A stretch of 17,694 nucleotides of DNA from Phycisphaerales bacterium (GTDB lineage: Bacteria; Planctomycetota; Phycisphaerae; SM23-33): the NCBI GenBank assembly GCA_003485185.1, contig DNAS01000103.1, positions 12,430-30,123 on the forward strand, given 5' to 3'. Each line of letters starts with the position of its first letter. The stretch's first letter is position 1. The translations under genes were made by a program, and so were the position numbers. The notes under the pieces were generated by a model, which was not told where the DNA came from, made no database searches, and saw only the letters and a list, made by a program, of their open reading frames with translations. Below are positions 7,491 to 16,400 of this stretch, one piece after another.

Positions 7491-7558
7491 AACCGCTCCT
7501 TTCCGCCCGGGTATGCTAGCGCATTGCGTGTCCGAACGCCATGGGAGGGACATTTTAG

Positions 7559-7587
7559 TTGAACGCCCGCGCGGCGTGGCGTATAAC
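7559..7587 (+). promoter_or_regulatory. Sigma70-like promoter of the polysaccharide operon
   Basis: TTGAAC (7559-7564, four matches to TTGACA), exactly 17 bp, then TATAAC (7582-7587, five matches to TATAAT). The predicted transcription start near 7594 gives a leader of about 47 nt to the rmlA ATG at 7641. It is the best promoter match in the window. No other convincing promoter is visible before the methyltransferase gene, which suggests that rmlA to 17301 is one transcription unit. The remaining divergent spacer (7491-7640) shows no other clear structure. Confidence 0.6.
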
Positions 7588-7640
7588 CCGCCCGATGGGA
7601 AGGGACGCCATCTCCACGCAAGTCACGAGGTAACGGCAAG

Positions 7641-8711
7641 ATGAAAGGGCTGATTCTCTCGGGCGGAAAAGGCACGCGGCTGCGCCCCCTGACGTTCACG
7701 CGGGCCAAGCAATTGATCCCCATCGCCAACAAGCCCAACCTGTTTTATGTCGTGGAAGACCTTGTGTCGGCTGGCGTTACGGACATCGGCGTCATCGTCA
7801 GCCCCGAAACGGGCGACGAGATCCGCGCCGCGCTGTCCGACGGGTCACGCTGGGGCGCGAAGTTCACCTTCCTGACGCAGGATGCGCCGCGCGGGCTGGC
7901 GCACGCGGTCAAGACCGCGCGAGCCTTCCTGGGCGACGAGCCGTTCGTGATGTACCTGGGCGACAACCTGCTGTCGGGGGGAATCGCGCCGCTGGTCGAG
8001 GAGCACAGGCAGGGCAAGGCCGACTGCATCGTTCTGCTGACGCCGGTGCCCAACCCGCAACAGTTCGGGGTGGCCGCCGTCGACGACGCGGGGCGGGTCG
8101 TCCGACTGGTCGAGAAGCCCGCCGATCCGCCCAGCAACCTCGCGCTGGTGGGCGTGTACCTGTTCAGTCCGGCCGTGCATGACGTCATCGAGACGCTCCA
8201 GCCGTCCGCGCGGGGCGAATACGAGATCACCGACGCCATCCAGGGGCTCATCGACCGGGGCCTGCGCGTCGCGGCGCACCAGGTTCGCGGCTGGTGGAAG
8301 GACACCGGAAAGCCCGAGGACCTTCTGGAGGCCAACCACCTGGTGCTGTCGCAGCTTCGCACGGATGTTCGCGGCACGGTGGAGGGTTCGGACCTGGCCG
8401 GGGCGGTGGTGGTCGAGCCCGGGGCGCGGGTGGCGAACTCGCGGATTCGCGGCCCGGCGCACATCGCGGCCGGGGCGGTCGTGCGGGATTCCTACATCGG
8501 GCCATACACCTCCATCGGGCGCGACGTGCAGGTGCTCCACAGCGAGGTGGAATACTCGATCCTGCTGGACGGGTCGGAGGTCCGCGACCTGCCGTACCGG
8601 TTGGACGCCAGCGTGCTGGGCGCGGGCGTGAAGGTGGCGGGGCGGTCCGACGGGCAGCGCAAGCACACGCTCCAGCTCGTGCTGGGCGACCGCAGCCTGG
8701 TGACGCTATGA
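7641..8711 (+). CDS. rmlA: Glucose-1-phosphate thymidylyltransferase RmlA, long form
   Basis: A 356-aa cytosolic enzyme making dTDP-glucose from dTTP and glucose-1-phosphate, the first step to dTDP-L-rhamnose. The nucleotidyltransferase signature LSGGKGTRLRPLT (6-18), the AKQLIPIANKP stretch, the metal-binding Asp108 in YLGDNLL, and the EYEITDAIQ motif (about Asp198) are all present. Residues about 245-345 carry hexapeptide-type repeats (EPGARVANSRIRGPAHIAAG, then SYIGPYTSIG), predicting a left-handed beta-helix tail. This places it with the about 355-aa StrD-like group rather than the about 290-aa RfbA group, which lacks the tail. The ATG follows GAGG by ten bases. It is the first gene of the operon, and its TGA overlaps the rmlD ATG by 4 bp. 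Some long-form enzymes use other sugars, but the following three genes support the rhamnose route. Confidence 0.93.
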   Translation: MKGLILSGGKGTRLRPLTFTRAKQLIPIANKPNLFYVVEDLVSAGVTDIGVIVSPETGDEIRAALSDGSRWGAKFTFLTQDAPRGLAHAVKTARAFLGDEPFVMYLGDNLLSGGIAPLVEEHRQGKADCIVLLTPVPNPQQFGVAAVDDAGRVVRLVEKPADPPSNLALVGVYLFSPAVHDVIETLQPSARGEYEITDAIQGLIDRGLRVAAHQVRGWWKDTGKPEDLLEANHLVLSQLRTDVRGTVEGSDLAGAVVVEPGARVANSRIRGPAHIAAGAVVRDSYIGPYTSIGRDVQVLHSEVEYSILLDGSEVRDLPYRLDASVLGAGVKVAGRSDGQRKHTLQLVLGDRSLVTL

Positions 8712-9448
8712 CCGTCGCCGCGGAAAGGATGCTTCTGACCGGGGGGTCCGGTCGCCTGGGACGCGAGTTGCAACGCCTGCTTCCGGGCATCGCCGCGCCG
8801 GGTCGCGACGAGCTGGACGTCACGCGGGCCGAGACCGTCGTCGCCGCCCTGGACCGCTGGCGGCCCGAGGTGGTGATCCACGCGGCCGCGTATACCGACG
8901 TCGCCGGCGCGGAGCGCAACCGCGCCGCGTGCTGGCGGGTGAACGTGGACGGCACGCGGAACGTCGTGTCGGCGGCCGCCGGGCGCGGAATCTTCCTGCT
9001 GCACCTCTCGACCGATTACGTGTTCGAGGGCGCGACGGGCGGATATCGCGAGGACGACCCGCCGGGCCCGCCGTGCAACTATTACGCCCTGACGAAGCTG
9101 GTGGCCGAGGCGCTCGTGCGGTTCGCGCCGCGCCACCTGGTGGTGCGGACGAGTTTCCGCCCGCGCGAATGGCCTTACCCACAGGCGTTCGATGACCTGT
9201 TCACCAGCCAGGACTACGTGGACGTGATCGCGCCGGAAATCGCGCTGGCGGCTTCGCGATGCCTGGAGATTCCGTATAATACGCTGCACGTCGCCACCGA
9301 GCGGAAGAGCGCGCTGGAGCTGGCGCGCCGGCGTCGGCCCGACGTGCAGTCGGCCAGCAAGAAGCAGGCGTCGGTCCGCCTGCCGGACGACATCTCGCTG
9401 GACACCGCCCGCTGGCGGCAGCTCAAGCAGCGCTGGAGCCAACCATGA
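8708..9448 (+). CDS. rmlD: dTDP-4-dehydrorhamnose reductase RmlD-like, short
   Basis: A 246-aa extended-SDR reductase predicted to catalyse the last, NAD(P)H-dependent step to dTDP-L-rhamnose. The N-terminal nucleotide-binding motif TGGSGRLG (11-18), VVIHAAAYTDV (55-65, an RmlD hallmark), the STDYVFEG strand with the catalytic Ser/Thr (101-108) and the YxxxK pair Tyr126/Lys130 are present, followed by VVRTSF. It is shorter than the usual about 280-300 aa because the C-terminal substrate-binding lobe is reduced; the region after residue 150 matches the family poorly. It starts with an ATGA overlap on rmlA and ends with an ATGA overlap on rmlC. The operon position makes RmlD the best assignment; a related NDP-4-keto-sugar reductase is the alternative. 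Confidence 0.85.
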   Translation: MTVAAERMLLTGGSGRLGRELQRLLPGIAAPGRDELDVTRAETVVAALDRWRPEVVIHAAAYTDVAGAERNRAACWRVNVDGTRNVVSAAAGRGIFLLHLSTDYVFEGATGGYREDDPPGPPCNYYALTKLVAEALVRFAPRHLVVRTSFRPREWPYPQAFDDLFTSQDYVDVIAPEIALAASRCLEIPYNTLHVATERKSALELARRRRPDVQSASKKQASVRLPDDISLDTARWRQLKQRWSQP

Positions 9449-9984
9449 AGATCAAGCTCAGCACGAAGGCGCAGAAGGAACTGACGTTCCAGTCCTACGG
9501 CCCGGGGCCGGAGATCGACGGCGTGTTCTGCCATCCCCTGCGCAAGCACCGCCAGCTCGAGGGGTACTTCATGGAACACCTGCGCCTCACGGGCGGCGCG
9601 GTGGAGGGCCTGCCGGTGAAATTCGAGCTGCGCCAGCTTTCGCTGGCGGCGGCCGAGCCGGGGTGCGTCAACGCCTTTCACCTGCACCCCAAGTGCGTGC
9701 AGGACGAGTTGTGGTGCTGCGTGCGCGGGCGAATGCGGGTCTGGCTGGCCGACGTCCGCGCGGGCTCGCCCACCGAGGGCAACCGCCGCTGCGTCCTGCT
9801 CAACGAAGAAGAGCCCGTCCTGCTGCACATTCCCAGCGGCGTCGCGCACGGCTACCAGGCCGGGCCCGGCGGCGCGCTGCTGCTGTACGCCATGAACAGC
9901 CAGTTCCGCCTCGACGACCCCAACGAGGGCCGGCTGCCGTGGGACTGGTTCGGGGCGGACCTGTGGGAGGAAGACCGTGGCTGA
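9445..9984 (+). CDS. rmlC: dTDP-4-dehydrorhamnose 3,5-epimerase RmlC-like, divergent
   Basis: A 179-aa cupin-type protein assigned to the 3,5-epimerisation step of dTDP-rhamnose synthesis. The second half fits RmlC well: CVRGRMRVWLADVRAGSPTE (about 92-111), LLNEEEPVLLHIPSGVAHGY (118-137), LLLYAMNSQF (145-154) and a terminal PWDWFGADLW. The first half departs from the family. The usual NxSxS and RGLHYQ motifs are replaced by NAFHLHPK (77-84), where His79 or His81 would have to be the catalytic His. The length is normal (about 180). It has GGAG six bases before the ATG, overlaps rmlD by 4 bp, and overlaps the rmlB GTG by 8 bp. Position between rmlD and rmlB strongly supports the role; a different sugar specificity is possible. 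Confidence 0.85.
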   Translation: MKIKLSTKAQKELTFQSYGPGPEIDGVFCHPLRKHRQLEGYFMEHLRLTGGAVEGLPVKFELRQLSLAAAEPGCVNAFHLHPKCVQDELWCCVRGRMRVWLADVRAGSPTEGNRRCVLLNEEEPVLLHIPSGVAHGYQAGPGGALLLYAMNSQFRLDDPNEGRLPWDWFGADLWEEDRG

Positions 9985-10990
9985 GTTTACGCGAGTGCTG
10001 GTGACGGGCGGGGCCGGGTTCATCGGCTCCAACTACGTGCGCTACGCGCTGCGCGAGAAACCGACGCGGAAACTCGTCGTGCTGGACAAACTCACCTACG
10101 CGGGCAACCTGGACAACCTGCGCGACGTGATGGAGCGGATCGAGTTCGTCCGGGGCGACATCGCCGAGCCCGCCGACGCCCGCCGGACCATGCGGGGCTG
10201 CGACGCGGTGGTGAACTTCGCGGCCGAAAGCCACGTCGACCGCTCGCTGCTGGACAGCGCCCCGTTCGTCCGCACCAACGTGGCCGGCGCGCTGGTGCTG
10301 CTGGAAGCCGCCCGCGAGCTGGGCGTGAATCGCTTCTGCCAGGTCTCCACCGATGAGGTCTACGGCGACCTGGCCGGCACGAACCGATGCTCGACGGAGA
10401 CCGACGCGCTGCACCCCCGCAGCCCGTACGCGGCGACCAAGGCGGCGGCGGAGCACCTGGCCATGAGCTGCTGCCTGAGCTTCGGGCAGGACGTCGTCAT
10501 GACACGCGGCTCGAACACCTACGGGCCGTGGCAGTACCCCGAGAAGATCATCCCGCTGTTCATCACCAACGCGCTGGACGAGCGTCACCTGCCCGTCTAC
10601 GGCGACGGCAGCGCGATGCGCGACTACATGCACGTGGAAGACCACTGCGCGGGCGTCGAGACGGTGCTGTGCGCGGGCGCCGCGGGGCAGGCGTACAATC
10701 TCGGCGCGCGGCTGGAAGTGCCGGGAAGCGAGGTCGCCGCGCGGATCGTCGAGCTGACGGGTCGCCCGGCGGCGCTGATCCGCAGCGTACCCGACCGCCC
10801 GGGGCACGACTACCGTTACAGCGTGGACCCTTCCAAGGCCGAGGCGCTCGGCTGGCGGCGGCGCTGGACCTGGCCCGACGGGCTCGCCCAGACCGTGCAG
10901 TGGTACCGCGACCACGAGGACTGGTGGCGCGCGGTGAAGGAAAAACTCGAGTTCCGCAAACACGACCAGGCGTGGTACGCCAACCGCTGA
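9977..10990 (+). CDS. rmlB: dTDP-glucose 4,6-dehydratase RmlB
   Basis: A 337-aa NAD-dependent extended-SDR enzyme converting dTDP-glucose to dTDP-4-keto-6-deoxyglucose, the second step of the rhamnose pathway. Near-textbook motifs: VTGGAGFIGSN (9-19) for NAD binding, LDKLTYAGNLDNL (36-48), NFAAESHVDRS (80-90), the catalytic STDEVYGD (Thr125, Asp126, Glu127), Tyr151/Lys155 in SPYAATKAAAEH, then TRGSNTYGPWQYPEKIIPLF and GDGSAMRDYMHVEDH. The start is GTG at 9977, eight bases inside rmlC, with GGAGG six bases upstream; no ATG fits the conserved N-terminus. Length is normal for the family (about 330-360). A 31-bp gap without a visible terminator or promoter separates it from wzm. Confidence 0.96.
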   Translation: MAEFTRVLVTGGAGFIGSNYVRYALREKPTRKLVVLDKLTYAGNLDNLRDVMERIEFVRGDIAEPADARRTMRGCDAVVNFAAESHVDRSLLDSAPFVRTNVAGALVLLEAARELGVNRFCQVSTDEVYGDLAGTNRCSTETDALHPRSPYAATKAAAEHLAMSCCLSFGQDVVMTRGSNTYGPWQYPEKIIPLFITNALDERHLPVYGDGSAMRDYMHVEDHCAGVETVLCAGAAGQAYNLGARLEVPGSEVAARIVELTGRPAALIRSVPDRPGHDYRYSVDPSKAEALGWRRRWTWPDGLAQTVQWYRDHEDWWRAVKEKLEFRKHDQAWYANR

Positions 10991-11021
10991 CGAACGACCG
11001 ACGGGAGACCGACCCAGGGCG

Positions 11022-11843
11022 ATGATCGGCACGCTCAAGCATTTCCTGCTGTTCCTGCGAGGCCTGCACGAGGACCGGCGCGTCATCGCGCAGCTGACGC
11101 GGCGCGACTTCCAGACGCGATATCTCGGCAGCTACCTCGGGCTCGTGTGGGCGTTTGTCCAGCCGGCCGTCACCATCGCCATCTTCTGGTTCGTCTTCGA
11201 GGTCGGCCTCCGCCAGCGCGGCGCGAGCGGCGAACCGTTCATCCTCTTCCTCGTCAGCGGGCTGATTCCCTGGTTCTTCTTCGCCGATGCGCTGGGCGGC
11301 GCGACGACGGCCGTCCTCCAGAACGACTTCCTCGTCAAGAACGTCGTCTTCCGCGTCAGCGTCCTGCCCATCGTCCGCGTGCTCTCTGCGCTGTTCATCC
11401 ACGTATTCTTCCTGTGCGTGCTGGTGGGCCTGTTCGCCCTCTACGGGCGCTGGCCCGACGCATACAGCCTCCAGGTGCTCTACTACTCCGCCGGTGCGGC
11501 GGTCCTGCTGCTGGGGCTGGGATGGGGCCTGTCGGCCGTCGGGCCGTTCGTGCGCGACCTGCCGCACCTGGTCAACGTGGTGGTGCAGTTGGGGTTCTGG
11601 CTGACGCCGATCGTGTGGAACTTCGAGTTCGTCGAGGGCAAGTCGCGCCTGATCGCGACGCTGCTGAAGCTCAACCCGATGTTCTACGTGGTGCGGGGCT
11701 ACCGCGACGCGCTGGTGACGAAGGTGTGGTTCTGGCAGCACCCGTGGGGGACGGCGTATTTCTGGTGCGTGACGGGCGCGACGTTCGTGCTCGGGGCGAC
11801 GGTGTTCCGCCGCCTGCGCCCGCACTTCGCGGACGTGCTGTGA
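11022..11843 (+). CDS. wzm: ABC-2 type polysaccharide export permease (Wzm)
   Basis: A 273-aa inner-membrane permease, the channel half of a Wzm/Wzt polysaccharide exporter. The N-terminal amphipathic and basic stretch LTRRDFQTRYLGSYLGLVWA (about 27-46) is the family signature. It is followed by about six hydrophobic segments, including VTIAIFWFVFEVG, FILFLVSGLIPWFFFADAL, VFFLCVLVGLFALY, VLLLGLGWGLSAVG and a C-terminal FWCVTGATFVLGATVF, plus the conserved FWLTPIVWN and LNPMFYVVRGYRDAL stretches. Length matches the family (about 260-280). The start has only a weak AGGG close to the ATG, so translation may depend on the upstream gene. The ATPase partner follows 10 bp later. Together with the Wzt C-terminal domain this points to export of a finished glycan across the inner membrane. 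Confidence 0.92.
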   Translation: MIGTLKHFLLFLRGLHEDRRVIAQLTRRDFQTRYLGSYLGLVWAFVQPAVTIAIFWFVFEVGLRQRGASGEPFILFLVSGLIPWFFFADALGGATTAVLQNDFLVKNVVFRVSVLPIVRVLSALFIHVFFLCVLVGLFALYGRWPDAYSLQVLYYSAGAAVLLLGLGWGLSAVGPFVRDLPHLVNVVVQLGFWLTPIVWNFEFVEGKSRLIATLLKLNPMFYVVRGYRDALVTKVWFWQHPWGTAYFWCVTGATFVLGATVFRRLRPHFADVL

Positions 11844-11853
11844 GGAAGGTTTC

Positions 11854-13239
11854 ATGACGGACGGCGCGACAGGACGGGCCTCCGCTTTCGATCCGCCGGC
11901 GGACGACGCCGCGGCGCTGGTCGTGCGCGGGCTGACCAAGGTCTACCGCCTGTACGACCGCCGCATCCATCGCCTGTTCGAGTCGCTGCATCCGCTGCGG
12001 CGCAACTACCACCGCGACTTCTACGCGCTGCGGGACGTGAGCTTTTCGGTCCATCGCGGCGAGACGTTCGGAATCATCGGGCGCAACGGCAGCGGAAAGA
12101 GCACGCTGCTGAAGATTCTCGCGGGGGTGCTGACCGCCAGCGATGGGCAGGTGCAGGTGCGCGGGCGCGTCTCGGCGCTGCTGGAGCTGGGCACGGGGTT
12201 CAACCCGCTGCTGACGGGCATCGAGAACTGCCGGTTCGCCGGCGCGCTGATGGGCTACAGCGGCGCGGAGATGGACGAGAAGCTCCGCGCCATCGAGGAA
12301 TTCGCCGACATCGGCGAATACATCCGCCAGCCGGTGCGGTCGTACAGCAGCGGCATGTTCGCCCGCCTGGCGTTCGCGGTGGCGATCAGCGCCGAACCGG
12401 ACCTGCTGATCGTCGACGAGGCGCTGTCCGTCGGCGACGAGGCGTTCCAGCGCAAGTGCTTCGCGCGGATCGAGCAGATCCAGCAGCGGGGCGGGACGAT
12501 TCTGTTCGTCTCGCACTCGGCGGCGGCCGTGACGCACCTGTGCTCGCGCGCGATCCTCCTGGACCGCGGCGAGCTGCTGCTGGCGGGCGAAGCGCGCCCG
12601 GTCGTCGCGCGCTACCACCGGCTGATCTACGCCCCGCCGGAAAGCCTCCAGGCCACGCGCGACGAGATTCGCCGCGAGGGAATCCTCCCGACCGAGCCGC
12701 CCGCCGAGGCCGCGCCCAAGCCGGCCGACGACTGGTTCGATCCGCACATGAAACCCCTCAGCACCGTCCGCTACGAGTCGCGCGGGGCGGAACTGGCCTC
12801 GCCGCGCATCACCACGCTTTCCGGCGAGCCGGTGAACCTGCTGACCAGCGGGCAGGAATACCTGCTGTCGTTCGACATGCACATCCGCCGGGAGCTGCGC
12901 CGCTCGCGCTGGGGGTTCACCATCAAGTCGCTGACGGGCGTGGAACTGGGCGGAATCACCTCGCACCCGGAAGGCCACGGCGTGGACCGTTTGGAGCCGG
13001 GCACGTTGGTGCGGGCGCAGTTCCGGTTCCGCTGCCTGCTGGCCGAGGGAACCTACTTCGCCAGCGTGGGCGTGGTGCGGTGGGAGCAATGCGCGCAGGA
13101 GTGGGCGCACCGCCTGGACGACGCGCTCATGTTCCGCGTTTCGCCGACGGTCCCGCGGGAGTTTTCCGGGACGGTGGACTTCCGCCCGCCGGCCGGTCCT
13201 CCGTGCGCCTCGTGGACGATCGAGGAGGACGCGCCGTGA
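11854..13239 (+). CDS. wzt: ABC transporter ATPase Wzt with C-terminal glycan-binding-type domain
   Basis: A 461-aa protein with two parts. The ATPase (about 20-260) has Walker A GRNGSGKST (76-84), the signature YSSGM (164-168), Walker B LLIVDEA (184-190) with catalytic Glu189, the GDEAFQRKC segment typical of polysaccharide and teichoic-acid exporters, and the switch His221 in FVSHS. After a Pro/Ala-rich linker (about 275-290), residues about 295-445 form a beta-rich domain (YLLSFDMHI, WGFTIKSLTGVELGGI, GTYFASVGVVRWE) that fits the Wzt C-terminal fold, which in known O-antigen exporters binds the modified end of the glycan. This suggests that chain termination or capping precedes export. GAGGAAGG lies four bases before the ATG. 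Its TGA overlaps the GTG of the next reading frame by 4 bp. Confidence 0.94.
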   Translation: MTDGATGRASAFDPPADDAAALVVRGLTKVYRLYDRRIHRLFESLHPLRRNYHRDFYALRDVSFSVHRGETFGIIGRNGSGKSTLLKILAGVLTASDGQVQVRGRVSALLELGTGFNPLLTGIENCRFAGALMGYSGAEMDEKLRAIEEFADIGEYIRQPVRSYSSGMFARLAFAVAISAEPDLLIVDEALSVGDEAFQRKCFARIEQIQQRGGTILFVSHSAAAVTHLCSRAILLDRGELLLAGEARPVVARYHRLIYAPPESLQATRDEIRREGILPTEPPAEAAPKPADDWFDPHMKPLSTVRYESRGAELASPRITTLSGEPVNLLTSGQEYLLSFDMHIRRELRRSRWGFTIKSLTGVELGGITSHPEGHGVDRLEPGTLVRAQFRFRCLLAEGTYFASVGVVRWEQCAQEWAHRLDDALMFRVSPTVPREFSGTVDFRPPAGPPCASWTIEEDAP

Positions 13240-13424
13240 CGCGGACCCCCACGCTTTCGATCGTCGTGACGGTCTACAACATGCGCCGCGAGGCGCCGCG
13301 CACGCTCCGCTCGCTGACGCCCGAATACCAGGGCGTCGACGCGGAAACGTACGAGGTGATCGTGGTGGAGAACGGCTCGTCCGAGCCGTACGAGACCGTG
13401 GAAGGATGCGTCCAACCGACATGA
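13236..13424 (+). pseudogene. Truncated GT2 glycosyltransferase remnant (62 codons)
   Basis: A 62-aa reading frame begins with GTG at 13236, overlapping the wzt stop, with AGGAGGA six bases upstream, so its start signals look intact. Residues 7-50 are the first strand-helix-strand of a GT2 domain: LSIVVTVYNMRREAPRTLRS, then YEVIVVENGSSEP. A working GT2 needs roughly 200 more residues, including the DxD and acceptor motifs; here the frame runs on for only PYETVEGCVQPT and stops at 13422-13424, overlapping the next ATG. I read it as a gene that lost its body by a deletion while keeping its start and the coupled junctions. A very short functional peptide, or an assembly collapse that removed the middle of the gene, are the alternatives. 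It may still be translated to couple wzt to the fusion gene. Confidence 0.72.
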
Positions 13425-16400
13425 GCAACACCTGCATCGTGGTCTTGGGCATGCACCGCAGCGGCACCAGCGCGCTGACCGGCGCGCTGCGCCTGCTGGG
13501 CGTGGACCTGGGCAGCCACGTCATGCCCCCCAGCGAGGGGCAGAATGACCGGGGCTTCTGGGAACACCTGCACGTCTACCACTGCCACGAGGAGCTGCTG
13601 GAGGCCCTGGGGCGCACCTGGGACGACCCGCGCCCGCTCCCGGCGGACTGGCCGCGGCTGGATTGCGTCACCCCGCTCCGCCTGCGCCTGGAGGCGATCC
13701 TCGCGCGGGATTTTTCCGCGTCGCCGCTCTGGGGCATCAAGGATCCGCGGATGTGCCGCCTGCTGCCGCTCTGGCTGGAAATTTTTGCGAACCTAGGATG
13801 CGAGCCGGCGTTCCTGCACTCGCACCGGCCGGCCGTCGAGGTCGCCCGGTCGCTGCACAAGCGGGACGGGTTCTCGATGGACAAATCGCTTCTGCTGGCG
13901 GCGGACCATGCGCTGGCGGCCGAGCTGGGCACGCGAGGCCGGCGGCGAACGTTCGTGGAGTACGCCGACCTGCTGGCCGACCCCGCCGCCGCGCTGGACC
14001 GCGCGGGGCGCGAACTGGGCGTCGCCTGGCCTCGCCCGCCGAGTGAAGCGAGCGGCGCGCTGCGCGAGTTCGTCTCCCCGACGCTGCGCCACCACGTCGG
14101 CAGGACGGCCGAGGCGGGCACGGGCCCGCTGGCGGACCTTGCCCGGCGCGTGGACGAGGCGATGCACGACGCCTGCCAAGGCCGGGCCGACGAGACGGCC
14201 GGGCGCTTCGACGCCCTGCGCGAGGACCTGGCCCGTCTGACGGCGCCGATGGGCGGCGTGCCGTCGGACCACGTGGACGATCTGCTGCGTCGCCAGGCGG
14301 ACGAACTGGGCAACCTCGACGCGCTCGTCGGGGAGCGCACCCGCTGGGCCCGCGCGCTGGAGGCGAACCTGCGAACGGAAAAGGCCAAGCTCGCCCGCAT
14401 CCTCCAGTCGCGCACGTGGCGGCTTGCGGCGGGCATCCACCGTCTGGTCGGCGCCGTCCGGGCCTTCAAGGCCGAGCGAAGGGAAATCCTCGCCGCCAAG
14501 TCCCGGCGCCTTCCGCTGACGGTCCGCCGGACGGTGCGCCGCGGTCTGCACGGCCTGCGCCGGCTTCGCTGCGCGATCCATCGCGCCGCGGTGGTGGCCG
14601 GCGCGAAGCTCGGTCGCCTGCCCCGCCTGGACGCCTGCGGCGAGACGCCCGACGTGTCGATTGTCATCCCCGTCTATAACAAGCTCGCGTATACGCTGGA
14701 CTGCCTGCGGTCGATCGCGGCCGAACCCAACCGGGCAAGCTACGAGGTGATCGTCGTCGACGACTGCTCGACGGACGGCACGGCGAAAGCGATGTCGCGC
14801 GTCGCGAACCTGCGCTGCGTCCGCAACGCGACGAACCTGGGATTCCTGCGGTCGGCCAACGCCGGCGCGGCGGCCGCCAGGGGAAAATACATCCTCCTGC
14901 TCAACAACGACACCACCGTCACTGCCGGCTGGATCGACCGCCTGCGGGAGACGTTCGACCGGTTCGACGACGCCGGACTGGCGGGCGCGAAACTGGTCTA
15001 CCCCAACGGGGTGCTCCAGGAGGCGGGCGGAATCCTCTGGCGCGACGGCAGCGCGTGGAACTACGGCAACGGCGACGACCCGTCGGCGGAGCAGTACAAC
15101 TACGTCCGGCGGGCCGACTACGTCTCGGGCGCCGCCGTCCTGATTCCCGCCGACTTCTGGCGCCAGCTGGGGGGCTTCAGCGAGGAGTTCCTGCCCGCCT
15201 ACTGCGAGGACTCGGACCTGGCGATGCGCGTCCGTGCGGCGGGGCGGCAGGTGTACTACCAGCCGGCAGCCGTCGTCGTCCATCACGAGGGCGTCTCCCA
15301 CGGGCGATCCGTTCGCGCCGGGCTCAAGAGCCACCAGGTCGCCAACCAGCGAAAGCTCTTCGAGAAGTGGAAGACCGTCCTGGAGGCGGAGCATTTCGAA
15401 AACGGCGGCGAGGTCTTTCTCGCCCGCGACCGCAACCGGGACAAAAAAACGCTGCTGTTCATCGACCACTACGTGCCGCACTTCGACCGCGACGCGGGCT
15501 CGCGCACCGTGATGGCGTACCTGCGCCTGTTCGTGTCGATGGGCCTGAACGTCAAGTTCCTGCCGGACAACTTCACCCGCATGGAGCCGTACACCACCGC
15601 GCTGGAGCAGATGGGCGTGGAGGTGCTCTGCGGCGGGCCGATGGTGCAGGGGTGGCGCCGGTGGATCCGCGACCACGGGCGCTACCTGCATTACGTGCTG
15701 CTGAGCCGCCCGAGCGTCGCGCCGAAATACGCCGACGTGCTCCGCGCCGCCACAAGCGCCAAGCTGCTGTACTACGGGCACGATCTGCACTACCTGCGCG
15801 AGCAGCGGGCCTTCGAGCTGGACGGGCGCGAGGAGCACCGCGTCGCGTCCGAGCACTGGCGGGCGATTGAGTTGGACCTGCTGGCGCGGATGGACGCGGT
15901 GTACTACCCCTCGCAGGTCGAAATCGACGAAGTCCTGCGGGAGCTGCCCGGCGTCAACGCGCGGGCGATTCCCGCGTACATCTTCGACCGCTTCCCGACC
16001 GACGCGCCGCCCCCGGCCGCCGGACGCAGCGGGCTGATCTTCGTCGGCGGGTTCGGACATCCGCCCAATGCCGGCGCGGTCACGTGGTTCGTGCGCGAGG
16101 TGCTGCCTGCCGTCCGCGAGAAGCTCGGCGGCGTGAAGTTCCACGTCGTCGGCTCGCAGGCCCCGCCGGAGGTGCTGTCTCTGGCGTCGGACGACGTGAT
16201 CGTGCACGGGTTCGTCGGCGACGACGAGCTGGACCGCCTCTATGCCTCGTGCCGGCTGGCCGTCGTGCCCCTGCGGTACGGCGCGGGGGTCAAGGGCAAG
16301 GTCGTCGAGGCGCTCCACAAGCGGATCCCGCTGGTGACGACGTCGGTGGGGGCCGAGGGGCTCGCGGGCGCCGAATCGTGCGCGGTGGTGGCCGACGGCG

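Noticed and set aside
9275..9280. Perfect TATAAT inside rmlD
   Set aside because: No acceptable -35 stands 16-18 bp upstream, and the bases encode an ordinary Pro-Tyr-Asn-Thr stretch, so an internal promoter is not supported.
13351..14780. Recombination between the GT2 remnant and the GT2 domain of the fusion, which share TACGAGGTGATCGT
   Set aside because: The shared stretch encodes the conserved YEVIVV strand in both, and the truncation point of the remnant does not fall within it, so homology at that site does not explain the deletion.
13793..16318. Long minus-strand open frame of about 840 codons opposite the fusion gene
   Set aside because: It has no recognisable motif and mirrors the codon pattern of the real sense gene.
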